From NCBI GenBank assembly GCA_015228785.1, contig JADGCU010000003.1:8018-43679 (forward strand): a DNA stretch of 35,662 nucleotides, given 5' to 3'. The DNA is from Candidatus Omnitrophota bacterium (GTDB taxonomy: Bacteria; Omnitrophota; Gorgyraeia; Zapsychrales; Fredricksoniimonadaceae). The notes beneath the pieces are model-generated. The model worked only from the letters and a program-made list of their open reading frames with translations, was not told the DNA's origin and made no database searches. Both the position numbers and the translations under genes were made by a program. Shown piece after piece: positions 17,528-28,100 of the stretch. Position 1 is the first letter of the stretch. Each line of letters begins with the position of its first letter.

Positions 17528-17657
17528 CCTCTGCGAACTAATTAAAAATATATTAATTCTTAATAAAGCGCCCTTAACGAATCCCCCTTCATAAGACAAT
17601 CGTAACCATATAAAACAGAATGAGTTACGCGCCAAACCATATCTTGATTTCAATTGA

Positions 17658-17686
17658 AGTATAACATAAAAAACGCTTTCTGAAAA
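17658..17686 (-). promoter_or_regulatory. Possible promoter for the PilZ pair
   Basis: On the minus strand TTTTCA (17681-17686), a 17-base spacer and TATACT (17658-17663). The -35 is weak. It would give a leader of about 230 bases that includes the hairpin. Confidence 0.3.
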
Positions 17687-17713
17687 GGCTTCCTTCAAAA
17701 ATTCTCATAAATT

Positions 17714-17743
17714 TTGTCTCTAAAAAGTTTAATCATGTATACT
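17714..17743 (+). promoter_or_regulatory. Possible promoter for the small membrane protein/CvpA pair
   Basis: TTGTCT (17714-17719), an 18-base spacer and TATACT (17738-17743), about 22 bases before ATG 17766. TATAAT at 17744-17749 overlaps and could serve as an alternative -10. Confidence 0.4.
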
Positions 17744-17765
17744 TATAATATTTACGGGATATTAT

Positions 17766-17963
17766 ATGACTTCTCAAAAGAAAAATAAGAACGAAAAACT
17801 TTCAATCCAAGAATATCTTAAGCTCAAAGAACAGCGTAAAAAAAGACGTTTCCACTTTGAGCCTTACCCATGGCCCGTATCCATCGCCCTAGGCATTCCC
17901 CTCATCATCATGCTCGGACTTATCTTAGGCTACATTTTTTATATCCAATACGCTACGAAATAG
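17766..17963 (+). CDS. Small single-pass membrane protein
   Basis: A 65-residue protein with a highly charged lysine-rich N-terminal half (residues 1-31), a short FEPYPWPV segment and one membrane helix (about 39-60). No family recognised. GGGA stands about 8 bases before the ATG. It precedes the CvpA-like gene by 4 bp, so the two are likely made together; it may be a partner or anchor. Confidence 0.65.
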   Translation: MTSQKKNKNEKLSIQEYLKLKEQRKKRRFHFEPYPWPVSIALGIPLIIMLGLILGYIFYIQYATK

Positions 17964-17967
17964 CTCT

Positions 17968-18669
17968 ATGGCCATCACAGATATTATCATCCTTCTTGGA
18001 TTCCTTGTTCTCGCGCTAACTGCAGCATATCGAGGCTTGATCCACACCCTCTTCTGGCCACTGGCGATCGTAACATCCAGCCTTCTATCCATTGGCGTTT
18101 ACTTTATTTCAAATAACCTCTGGTGCACACTCGCAATCTATGTTCTCTGCGCTTTCCTTATAAGAAAGCTTCGGCCCATCTTTCAAAAAAAGACCGATCC
18201 CAGCAACCCCGCCATCCTATCTCCCGCCAACAGGATCATTGCTGTTGGGGTTAATCTTGTCTGGGGCCTTTTTCTTGCATTTCTGATCGTTCTCATGCTT
18301 TCTCTCGTGCCTTTTGAAAGATTCGGCCTCTCAGATATCTCCTATGATATCTTCCACTCAAAAACTTATGACAAGATCGCTGAGATCATCATTATCCCTA
18401 CAGAAAAAACAACAACGAGCCCTAAAACCTGCGCTGCCTGTGCCTCCGAATTGCAAGACTTAATGGAAACCCCCATAACACAGGAACTTCTCAAAGATCC
18501 ACGGATCCTGAAACTTATCAGCGACCCTGAATTCCAGGATGCCCTCAGCAAAAAAGATATGGCGAAACTCTCCAGGAATCCGATTCTCCTGGAGCTTAGA
18601 CACGACCCTAAGTTTCTGCTCAACGCCGTACGCCTGCATATGACCATGCGGGCCAACACACAGCATTAA
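17968..18669 (+). CDS. CvpA-family membrane protein
   Basis: This 233-residue protein has four hydrophobic segments in the first 120 residues, starting ITDIIILLGFLVLALTAAYRGL, the N-terminal helix and YRG turn typical of CvpA (colicin V production) proteins. The C-terminal part (about 150-233) is soluble and helical, with a CAACASELQDL stretch and a repeated short pattern (LLKDPRILKLI, NPILLELRHDPKFLL) that may bind a partner. CvpA proteins are tied to envelope homeostasis; the exact role is unknown. A terminator hairpin follows. Confidence 0.75.
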   Translation: MAITDIIILLGFLVLALTAAYRGLIHTLFWPLAIVTSSLLSIGVYFISNNLWCTLAIYVLCAFLIRKLRPIFQKKTDPSNPAILSPANRIIAVGVNLVWGLFLAFLIVLMLSLVPFERFGLSDISYDIFHSKTYDKIAEIIIIPTEKTTTSPKTCAACASELQDLMETPITQELLKDPRILKLISDPEFQDALSKKDMAKLSRNPILLELRHDPKFLLNAVRLHMTMRANTQH

Positions 18670-18688
18670 CAACGCCAAGCCCTGACAC

Positions 18689-18712
18689 AGGATCCTCGCC
18701 TCCGAGGATCCT
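18689..18712. terminator. Hairpin between convergent cvpA-like and PilZ genes
   Basis: Perfect 10-bp stem (AGGATCCTCG and CGAGGATCCT) with a 4-base loop, placed exactly between the convergent stops at 18669 and 18715. Only a short TTT follows on the plus strand and none on the minus strand, so efficiency is uncertain. Confidence 0.6.
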
Positions 18713-19069
18713 TTAGCCGTGTCCCCACCATTGCTCCCTTAACTGATGCGGAAAATGGGAGCTGACATATTGATAGATCTGAGTCTTATCCTCATCTGCG
18801 ATCCGCCGAAAGGATAACCCATAAACATGTTGCCCCTCTTCCTGCCTATGCCACGGCACAACCGCTTCAACGGCCAGATTCAGCACCTGATCAATCAGAA
18901 GATCCATCTTGTAAGACGCCTGCTGCGGTAATTTCTCAGACATAGCAATCTGCATGCCCTTGAAATTAATATCCCGAACACAGCAATCAACCACACGATC
19001 GTCTTCATCGGTTTGAAGCTTGGCATCCCGCATAACCCGCCAACGATGAGTCTGTCTACGTTCTTCCAT
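18713..19069 (-). CDS. PilZ-domain-like protein
   Basis: A 118-residue protein with an Arg-rich N-terminus (EERRQTHRWRV) and VRDINFKGMQIAM, where DINFKG stands for the PilZ D-x-S/N-x-x-G motif, then VVPWHRQEEGQHVYGLSF as the barrel segment. Substitution of Ser by Asn makes ligand binding less certain. A strong AAGGAGG Shine-Dalgarno stands 8 bases before ATG 19069. It is about 115 bp downstream of the giant gene on the same strand and might be read from its transcript. Confidence 0.75.
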   Translation of the reverse strand: MEERRQTHRWRVMRDAKLQTDEDDRVVDCCVRDINFKGMQIAMSEKLPQQASYKMDLLIDQVLNLAVEAVVPWHRQEEGQHVYGLSFRRIADEDKTQIYQYVSSHFPHQLREQWWGHG

Positions 19070-19185
19070 ACACTGTCCTCCTTTCCATAATATTTCTTTT
19101 CTTTGTTCGATTGATCTTTCTCATTTTCTCACCTCATGATCCTCATTTCCATTCATCATTAAGAATCTTTCTTCTCCCCCTACGC

Positions 19186-22100
19186 TCAAACACCTTTTGC
19201 CGATCCATCATTTCTCACTGCCCTAAGCGATGCCGTTGAATGACGCCTCCCAAAAACACGGGGTAAATTCATCACCCATGCTGAAACAAAAAATTTCCCA
19301 ACATCATACAACCGTTCGTAGACCATTGCCGCCAACCCTCCGCAATTAGCGATTACTCCCGTCTTGCCTAGCGCGACCAGGGTCCAAAAACCCGTGAGCG
19401 CCCATCCCCGACGCCTTGCTTCTTTCTTATCAATCGGATACCCGGCCGCTACAGATCCCGCTTCAACCGCCTTGGTGTGAAGACGCGTGATCAAAACACC
19501 CGTCGCTCCTGGAAAGAACACCGGCCAGGTCTTGGCATAAAGCGTCGCAATCCACGACGGAAGAGAAAAAGGAAGCACGGAAGTAATAAATCCATAAAAC
19601 GCCTTAGATCCCGCCACCACTTCAGGATGATGAATAAATAGATAGGCCATGCTCGGCAAGGCCTGAAGAAGCCCGACAAGACTCACGATCGCGCTCTGTT
19701 TAAGGCTCACCCTCGGACGACCCGCCATCTTCTGACTCAGGTAATCCGTCGTAAAACAGATCAACATCCCAAAGAAGATATCCGAGAAGATCGACCAATT
19801 GACCGGAAGCCACCACGCCAAAACAGGCTGAGCACGCAACTGATAGTACCAATCAAGAAGCCCTAACTTGCCGAGAAGAGCGATCCCCATAAACAATGCC
19901 CCAACCTGTGCAAGAACCTTGACCTTCACGGGAAAACGAAAACCCGTCATGCCAAGACGCTGTGCTTTCCCTTGTGCCATGTCCCCGCTAGGCCTGTTCT
20001 TGATCCCATGCCCCAAAGCCGCAACAGCCGCTGCCAAAGCAATAAGAGAAATCCCTCCGTTAACAACTGCGCTCAACGCAAGCGCCGCACGCCACGCCAG
20101 ACCTAGCATCATAAATTGAACCTGATGATAAAAACGCGCATGACCCACCTTCACCACATACGGTGTTCCCGACTTGTCATAATGCCACTCGTACAAACGT
20201 TTATGCGAAAGCCCATAAACAACTCCTGAGGCAACCCATGCCCCGACAGCAAACAACGGAGACAAACCCCAAAATAAGGCGCCCAATGCCATCAATATGA
20301 TCGGTCCAGAGAACAGAATTTCCTCACGCCACCAGGCTTGATGCCCCGCACGGGTCAGCTCTCGAGAGGCCCTGCCCATCTTCGCCTTCACGCCGATCAT
20401 GCCCAGGGTCTTCTCATTGACAGAAGACGAACAATTCTGCCGCTGAAACACATACACATAACTATGCTCCTCAACAAGAGCGCTTTCTGAAGAATTAGAA
20501 AGGAATGGCGAGCGGATCCTGCGAACCAACGGACGAGAAGACTTCGTAATGGCAAATCCTTCCCGACGGGAGAAATCAAGGAGTAACCGCTCAATCCGCT
20601 GAGATGTTTCAACTGACTTTTGAATCTGGGGGAACACCGTATGACGAAAAATAATCCGAGATGAGGGAGCCAAATACGCACCCGCAAACCTAAAGAATTC
20701 TTTCACATGTCCAAGATATGTGTAGCGTGTAGCGAGCTCTCCGGCTGACGCATCATACCCATCAACAGGAGAGGGCGTAAAAACGACCGTCGTAAACTTC
20801 TCTTCTCCAAGACCAGTAAAAAGATCCGTCCGGACACAGTCAAAACGCTTGGAATCAGCATCAAGACCCAGGTTCGCCACATTTTCTCGGACGCACTCCA
20901 AGGCCTGCTCTTTAACATCCGTAAATACAACGCGACTGGCATTTCTCTTAAGCATCATCAATCCCAAAACTCCAGAGCCTGTTCCCACATCAAGCCCGAC
21001 CTCACCTGACAGATCATTGCCCAATCGACTAGTTACAATCTGGGTCAACATCGGTGAAGGTGCATACACATGCCCGCGGCTTGAGATAACCCCCAGGCCT
21101 TCAATCGGGACACTACGCTCAACACGAACGCGTGCAAACTGCTTAAGCCTCTGGGCCTCTTCATCCTGAGGATACGCTTTCCACTCACTCCTCCTGTTTT
21201 GATTCCGACGCACCATCCTTCCCCGCTGCGGCAACCCCTCCATTCTTTCGACAAGCCGACTTGGCAAAGCCGCCAAGCTGGGGCCTGCATAATGAATATC
21301 ATCAACCAAAGAAATTCTTGCTTCAGGAAACATCGACTGAACGCGATAATTAAAGACGGGATTACTCTTTGTCGTATAAAATACGGGAGGGGCACGACGC
21401 GAGCCTTCTCCATTGAGACCTACCTTGGGGACAAGATGCAAACTCTCCTCAAGATACTCAACCGGATCAACGATCCTGAGCCACGGAAAGTTTGCCTTCA
21501 AGAATTCCTTCAAGACCGGATAATGGGTGCAGCCCAAAAGAAGCGTATCGTATGTCTTGATCTCTGGAATGGCTTGAAGCATCGTCGACATCTCATGCTC
21601 AGCCTGAACGATCTGGCCCTCTTCAATAAGCTGTGCCAGCCGCGAGAATACCAACGGGTACACTTCGTATTGCGATCCAAGTTCTTTCTGATAATATCCG
21701 GACCTGATCGTTGCTGGTGTGGCTGCGAGAATGATCTTACTCGCAGGAAAACCACTCGTCTTAAGATAAGCAACATGCGCCACCATCTCAAGGGCAATAT
21801 TAGCCGTGCTCATGCCCTGGCGTTCTTTAATAAGGTCCCAGTCCACATTCACAGCCATCGTATTACAGGCACAAAAGATCCGCTGGGCCCCCATTCCTTT
21901 CAAGAAGGCCACACACTTTTCAACCCATTTCTGAACTTCTTCTCTGCCGTGGGACCCATACGGCAGATTTTCGATATCCCCCAAATAAACCACCCTATAT
22001 CCCGCCTCATGCAACACTCGCGCCGAATCAAGCCCGCCGCTCCCGGAATCCAGGACGCCGACCGCCTCATGACGGGAAAAAGCCCTCTCACTCACCTGAG

Positions 22101-25100
22101 ACTCTAAAGATGGCGAAGCAACCGAAGAAAGCATATCTGCCTTGCCCCGCTGGTCAACCATCCCCTGCCGCGATCCTTCCTCCCTTTCGTAAACCGGGGC
22201 AGGGACCACCTTTTCCACACCCTCAGACGGCCTTGTCTTTAAAGAACTCAGCCCCTCACAGAAAGCCCTGACCTCCGGACAGCCGAGAAGCCTCTCCAGC
22301 GATGAAGACGGATTAAGGCTCTCTAAAACATCCTCAACAAGAAGATCCTGCGGATCCACAAACACAATCTCAAAGACCTCTCCATCTCCTTGACCCTGCT
22401 TGCGCAGACGGCGCAGGGATTTTTCGAAAGCCTTACGATCCCGACCGCTTGCCTTATCAAGCGAGCCCTTAAATTCAAGGATATGCCTGGCTTCCAATAA
22501 CGACGGCGTATAAAGGAAAGCCGCGCTCCGGTGCGGCTCCCATTTGCGGCCATCATCAAAGAATCCTGTCCCGATCCGCTGAAAAGTACCCTCCAGAACA
22601 TGCCGCCCGGGCTTCCCCTTACGGAAGGCCAGGCCCGTCTCTTGAGATACCTCAGCCCGAGCCGCTGCCTTATAAGGATCAACCTGATAACGAGAACTCT
22701 CCAGCCGTCCACCGAATAACTTAAGCTTGCCATTGCTCCCGCGCATAAGTGCAATCTTCCCGGTCTCCGGCATCTGCACGAAAACCTTGGCAGCCCGGCA
22801 CAAGAGCATCTGCCCTTTCTTGCGTTCATCTTTATTGTCCGCATCCACATACCGGCCATCCTTCAAGAAGACCAGTTGTGTCACTGCCACATCCAAACTT
22901 CCCAGATGTTCTTCGCGATCATCCAGGCCAACCGCCACCACATCATTCTTCTGACCTTTAAGGCGTAATCGGCCACCACGGACATCAACAAGAAGTTTCC
23001 TATAATGATCCGGGGTGATCGGTGTGCGGCCTGAACGGATAAGCGGTTTCAATTGTCTCGCCAAGATCAGGAAATCCGATTTCTGACGAAGAAAACGCTT
23101 CATGTCCTTCACAAGACGCCTGAGCGCCTTTTTCTTCGACTCCGCAGGTTTCTGCGGAACACTCAGAGTAAAACGCGAAGGCACAACAAAATTCCATAAT
23201 GTATGCATTCCGATTGCAGCGGCAAACGCAGGCACCGCACCCCATGCCGCCCCCACAAGTGCTGCCAGCATGATCAGGCTAATACCACAGGCGCGATCTG
23301 CGCGCTGCGACTTAGTCTGAGGCGCATGTAAATCTAAATGTGTGCGCCCATTAACGAATGCCAGGCCAGCGACACACGCCGCGAATAAAATCTGAGCAAC
23401 AAGACCAAAAGAAGAAATATAAGGAAGTGCCAGAACGACAGGGATGATCAGCGCCACGCGACTGGCCCGCAGCATGCGCCAGGAAAGCTTCAGAGCCGTT
23501 CCCTTGTCCTTAAATCCAATCCGCGCATCAACAAGTTTAGCCAGCGCATAATGAAGCGCGCCGATACCCGTTTCCTCATAAATCGGAGCAATGCCCCTCT
23601 CCAGCTGCCGCTGAGATAGTCGAGGGAACAGCTCTTTCCAGAACGGCATACAATGAACCACCGGTCCTATGGAAGAAAATCGCCTGACAGGAAGAGCCGC
23701 CATCTCTGCTTTCAAACTCGAATGTGTTTTCAGAAGATCTTTAATACCACTAGCCCAGACCGTAGCCCCGCGGGTAAATACAGGAGATAAAGGATCATTG
23801 GCAAGGAGTTTTCTAAACCCAAGGCTCGCCACAAGCCCCTCAACAGGCTCTGCGATCTTTTGTGTTTCATCAGGCCCCAAAGTATAATAAACAAAAACCG
23901 ACTCCGGTGACATCCCGCGACGACGCGCTTCCTCATAAGCACGATCAACGCCTGAAATAATAAGCCTGCGGCCAATGCCATGACGGGGATTAAAACTCTT
24001 CAGATCAAAACACGAGTAGATCACGAGCGCCTTCGGATCGACCATCATATGAAGACGCCCCATCAACCTCTCCCCTGAATAAAGCAACACTCCGCAACGT
24101 ATGCTCTGCGCTCCCAGCTCATGAGCCTCCCACTTCACACACGTGAGGTCATTTCTAAAAAGACCGTCATGGCCCAGATCCGTCTCTCGTGCCGCCTTCA
24201 CGTCTGCGCTCTCCCAGACAAGATGCGCCATAACGGACGGCACCTTGAGTCGTTTGAGCGTAGCTAGACGATGCGTTCCGTCATCCATCTTGATTAGGCC
24301 TTCACGAGAAATAATAATCTTAATCCCTGTATGTTCCTGAACAGGAACATCACCCCGAGCAAACGCTCCGCTCAGGAACGAAACCCTTCTACCCCATTTA
24401 CGAACGATATCCACATGGCGCGCATCTGTTAAATACGCGACCGAAACCAAACGTGCCTCATGAATCTTGCCTGTAAAAATCGTATCATCCTGCCCCCGCC
24501 GGGCCTGCGCCTCGGCACACTGAGCCAGATAAGCCAGCGAGCGCTTCAGTCCTTCTGCCCAGAGAGAACCTTCACTATTTCCTAAGGTCATGGCAAGAGC
24601 GCCCCCGGAAACCAAACGAGCCATGTTCCATTTCACATGCTCATTGATAGCATCTACAAGATTTCTTTCTTTATTCTCGCGGGCCAAATTATAAAGGGCT
24701 GAGAGTTCTTTCCACGTCGCGATCCCTAAACGGGGCAATGGATCATCATCTTTCATCACGATCCTGATGCAGATAATGTGCTTCAGCGCAAACCAGAACG
24801 GCGCCCCACGGATCCCGTTATAAAGCTTAAGTTCGATCTCCTCACGACGGGCCTGCCTTCTTATAAACTCCTCAGTATCGCCCTGTAAAATCGCCCAGCT
24901 CAACTCGCCGATCTTCCACGGGTACAACCCCAACGGCCCCTGGCTCGACTGACCAAACTTCTGCTGGTTGTTGCGGACGCGCCAGGGACTCTTCCACTGA
25001 GGAAGCGTATGTTTACGGAAACTCACCATGGATGTTTCCGGAGAATCGATCCAGACGATCGGCGTCTCGACGGATTTATAACCCGCGATCTGAGCCCGGC

Positions 25101-28100
25101 CTATCCATTCCACATCCCCTGTAAAATCATAAATAAAATTCCGGTCAAAACTGATATTCATTTTCCCGTTCTCACTGACAGAATTGATCCTGACCGGCAG
25201 GATCTCTTTCAGCATCCTCGCGGAAAAGCCCTTGAACGCGCGCTGAAAATCCCTGGTCCTGTAAACCTGAGGAAGAAGAAGCCGAATATACGCGTTATAA
25301 AGAAATGTCCCTGCCTTGCGGATCGCGCGACGATTGGCCGTGACCGCCCCATCGACCTTGGTCGAGCCAACCGCCACATCATGGCCCTCATTCGCGATCT
25401 GACCTATCAGAACCCCGGCCTGACGCGCATCCATATCTCCGTCAGCATACATGACCACATCGGCCCCAAGGTAATCCACCGCATAGCGCATCGCACAAGC
25501 CAATGCTCCGTGCTTGACCGAATTCATGGCACACTTATCTGCCTGCGATAATTCTAAAGTCACGATCCTGTCTCTCAGATCATGATAACGATAATCTTTC
25601 AAGAGACCCCTCACCACATCCACGGTCTTTCTCCCAAGTGAACCCTTGGCCGCCGTATCATCGCCGTCATTGACCAGAACCATAAAACCCTGGACTTTAG
25701 GATTCACAGATAAAAGTTCTCTAAAAAGACGGCTGGTATTCTTATTCAACCAGTCTTTGCCAAAGGGCAACGGCGGATATTTACTCTGGCCACCGAACAA
25801 AGATGAGCAATAAGCGAACTTGATCGGTGATTTGACCCTGTAGACAGAAAGGTAAGAAGTGAGGAATATTTTCGCTTCCGGACTGATGAGGACTGCCTCT
25901 GTTGCTAAAAACTCATCCAGATAATCCGCGATCTTATCAGCATCCGGCCGTCTAAGGGCAACAGACAAGGCGGAAGATAATAGCGCCAGATATTCTTCCA
26001 GAGAAAGCGCTCGCGTTAACTCGAGATCGTTCCGTGAACTTGCCAAGAACAGGTTCCTCAGAAGAAGCTGCGCCTCACGCGTGTCTGCTCTGGCCAACTG
26101 AACAACCATTGTCCCTTCTTTGTCGATCAGCGCCGCAAGGGCAGAAGAAAATCTCTTGTCATCCGTCATGGCCAACCAGCCGAGATGAAGAAAAAACCAC
26201 TTCAAGTTATTCACAATATGCTTACGGATGCGGACCTCGCGAGGCGTGGTTCTTGGGTCTGTCTGGACCGCGAATGTCGAAAGGGCCATGTATTCTTTAC
26301 GAATATACCTCTGCTTCTGATGACGGCGCACAAATTGCTCAGAGGTCAACGTCTCACGTAAAATCTCTTCCTCGATAGCCTTGCGACGGATAATGGGATA
26401 GGCAATCGCGGTGACAACCAGCACAGGGATCAAAAATCCGAGGACAGCGGCAAGAAATCCCGCCTTCAAGCCCATGACCGCGCCTGCCAAAGCGAGAGGA
26501 TACATGGCCCACGATAAAATCTGAATCACAATCCTCTCCCAACCCGGGATCATGGCCAACGGTTTCTTATCAGTCTTCCCCGCAAGCCCCATCTTCTCAT
26601 CAAAATGAAGCCTCCATAAAAGCCTAAAAAGATTACACGTTGTCTTTCCTTCCCCCTGACGCCCATCTCCCATAAGGGACTTCCAGCATCCATATATCAA
26701 AGAATACAGAACGCTGACCCCAAAGAGCCCGGCAAAGATCCCTCCATTGAAAAGAACCATGAAAGCGGCAAATACCGCGTTGATAGCCCCTAGGACGAAA
26801 ATGGTTTTTATCATGGACCTCCCGGAACGGGAAGAACCGGACTGCGTCATCAGCGGCAACTCCGAAGCCTGTGGAGCCAGGATCATGATATCTGACGCCG
26901 GAATAACAACAAATCCATCCGCTTCCGTCTCCATAGACAGATCAGGACGGCACACATCAGCCCACACAGGAATATGCGGAACCCCGACAAGCCTGCTGTC
27001 GCAGACGCCCACAACCTGCGGCTTTTCATGTTCCACCTTTACGAATGTCCGAGCGCGGATAAGGTCTGTTAACTTCGCCCCTACATGGCCACGAATGACC
27101 TTTCCAATATTTCTCTCGTGCATCAAATTCTTCTCGGAGATCAAATATTCAATGTTATCAACCGTCATTTCCGTCTGAAGACGGGCATTGGGCCCAAGGC
27201 CATCGTCATCGGTCGCCTGCGCATCCAAGAATGACACAGAACCCTCCGGCAGCTCAAAAGCATTCTCGATCTTGCTCACGATACTCCAGAGTTTTCCCTT
27301 GCCGAACAAAGCGCCCTCGTCTTTAACCACGAACATCTTCTGAGCAGCTTCGAAAAGCTCAGGATCTTTTTTCAAGATCTCGCGAGCTTCATTAAATCCG
27401 ATAAACTGCCCTTTCATTCTGCCGGGCGCGAGAGCAAGGAACTTCTTTCTCAGATCAAGAGAAAGCCCTTCGGTAATACCAGCAAATTGTGTGCTCTCCC
27501 CACGAATGGATGCGGTTCCAGAAACATAAACAGTCACCCGCCACACAGAACCATCTTTAATAAGAACGACCTTGGCGCGCTCAAATTGAGGCGCTACTTT
27601 TTGTTTAACACCCTCAATCGCTTTGCCCTCGAGAAGCTTGACAGCATATTCATGAGCATTCACCTGAAGCATGTTCTTGATAGGAACGATAATGATATCT
27701 TTTCTGCTGCCGACATCGAGGGCTGTCAACTTAAGGACAACGCCACCGCACAACATACCAATACCGGTAGCGGCAGGATAACTATGGGCCCAATCCAAAC
27801 CCTTATAGGCTTTACTACGATGATCATTAAAAACCTGATAGTGCTGACGACCGGCCTCGTTATAACCAACGATTTTCTCAATATAATTCCACTGGCGAAC
27901 AACCTTGGCGTAATCAAGTCCTTCAGCAGCCAAGATCTTCGCGCCCGCAGCAAGAGCGCCTTCAGCCTGTTTTTCAATATCTCCCTGACCATCAACCGTA
28001 AGACCACCCGCATGGACCCAGCGCAACCCGTCGTAACTAACAACCACATAACGGAAACCATCCAACTGTTTATATTCAATGCGAACATCATTCTTCCTAT

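Larger units (their letters stand above)
17420..17765. other. 346-bp divergent intergenic region
   Basis: This AT-rich stretch lies between the divergent PilZ pair and the small membrane protein/CvpA pair. It holds one strong potential hairpin (17495-17527) and promoter-like pairs facing both ways. An 88-codon minus-strand frame across it shows no family features or start signal, so I do not call it. No tRNA was recognised. Confidence 0.6.

Noticed and set aside
17432-17698. 88-codon minus-strand frame in the intergenic region
   Set aside because: No plausible ribosome site, no family features, and it crosses the hairpin and promoter-like elements.
21199-22107. 302-codon plus-strand frame opposite the glutamate racemase region
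   Set aside because: It lies wholly antisense to a domain with clear catalytic motifs, and its translation has no recognisable motifs.
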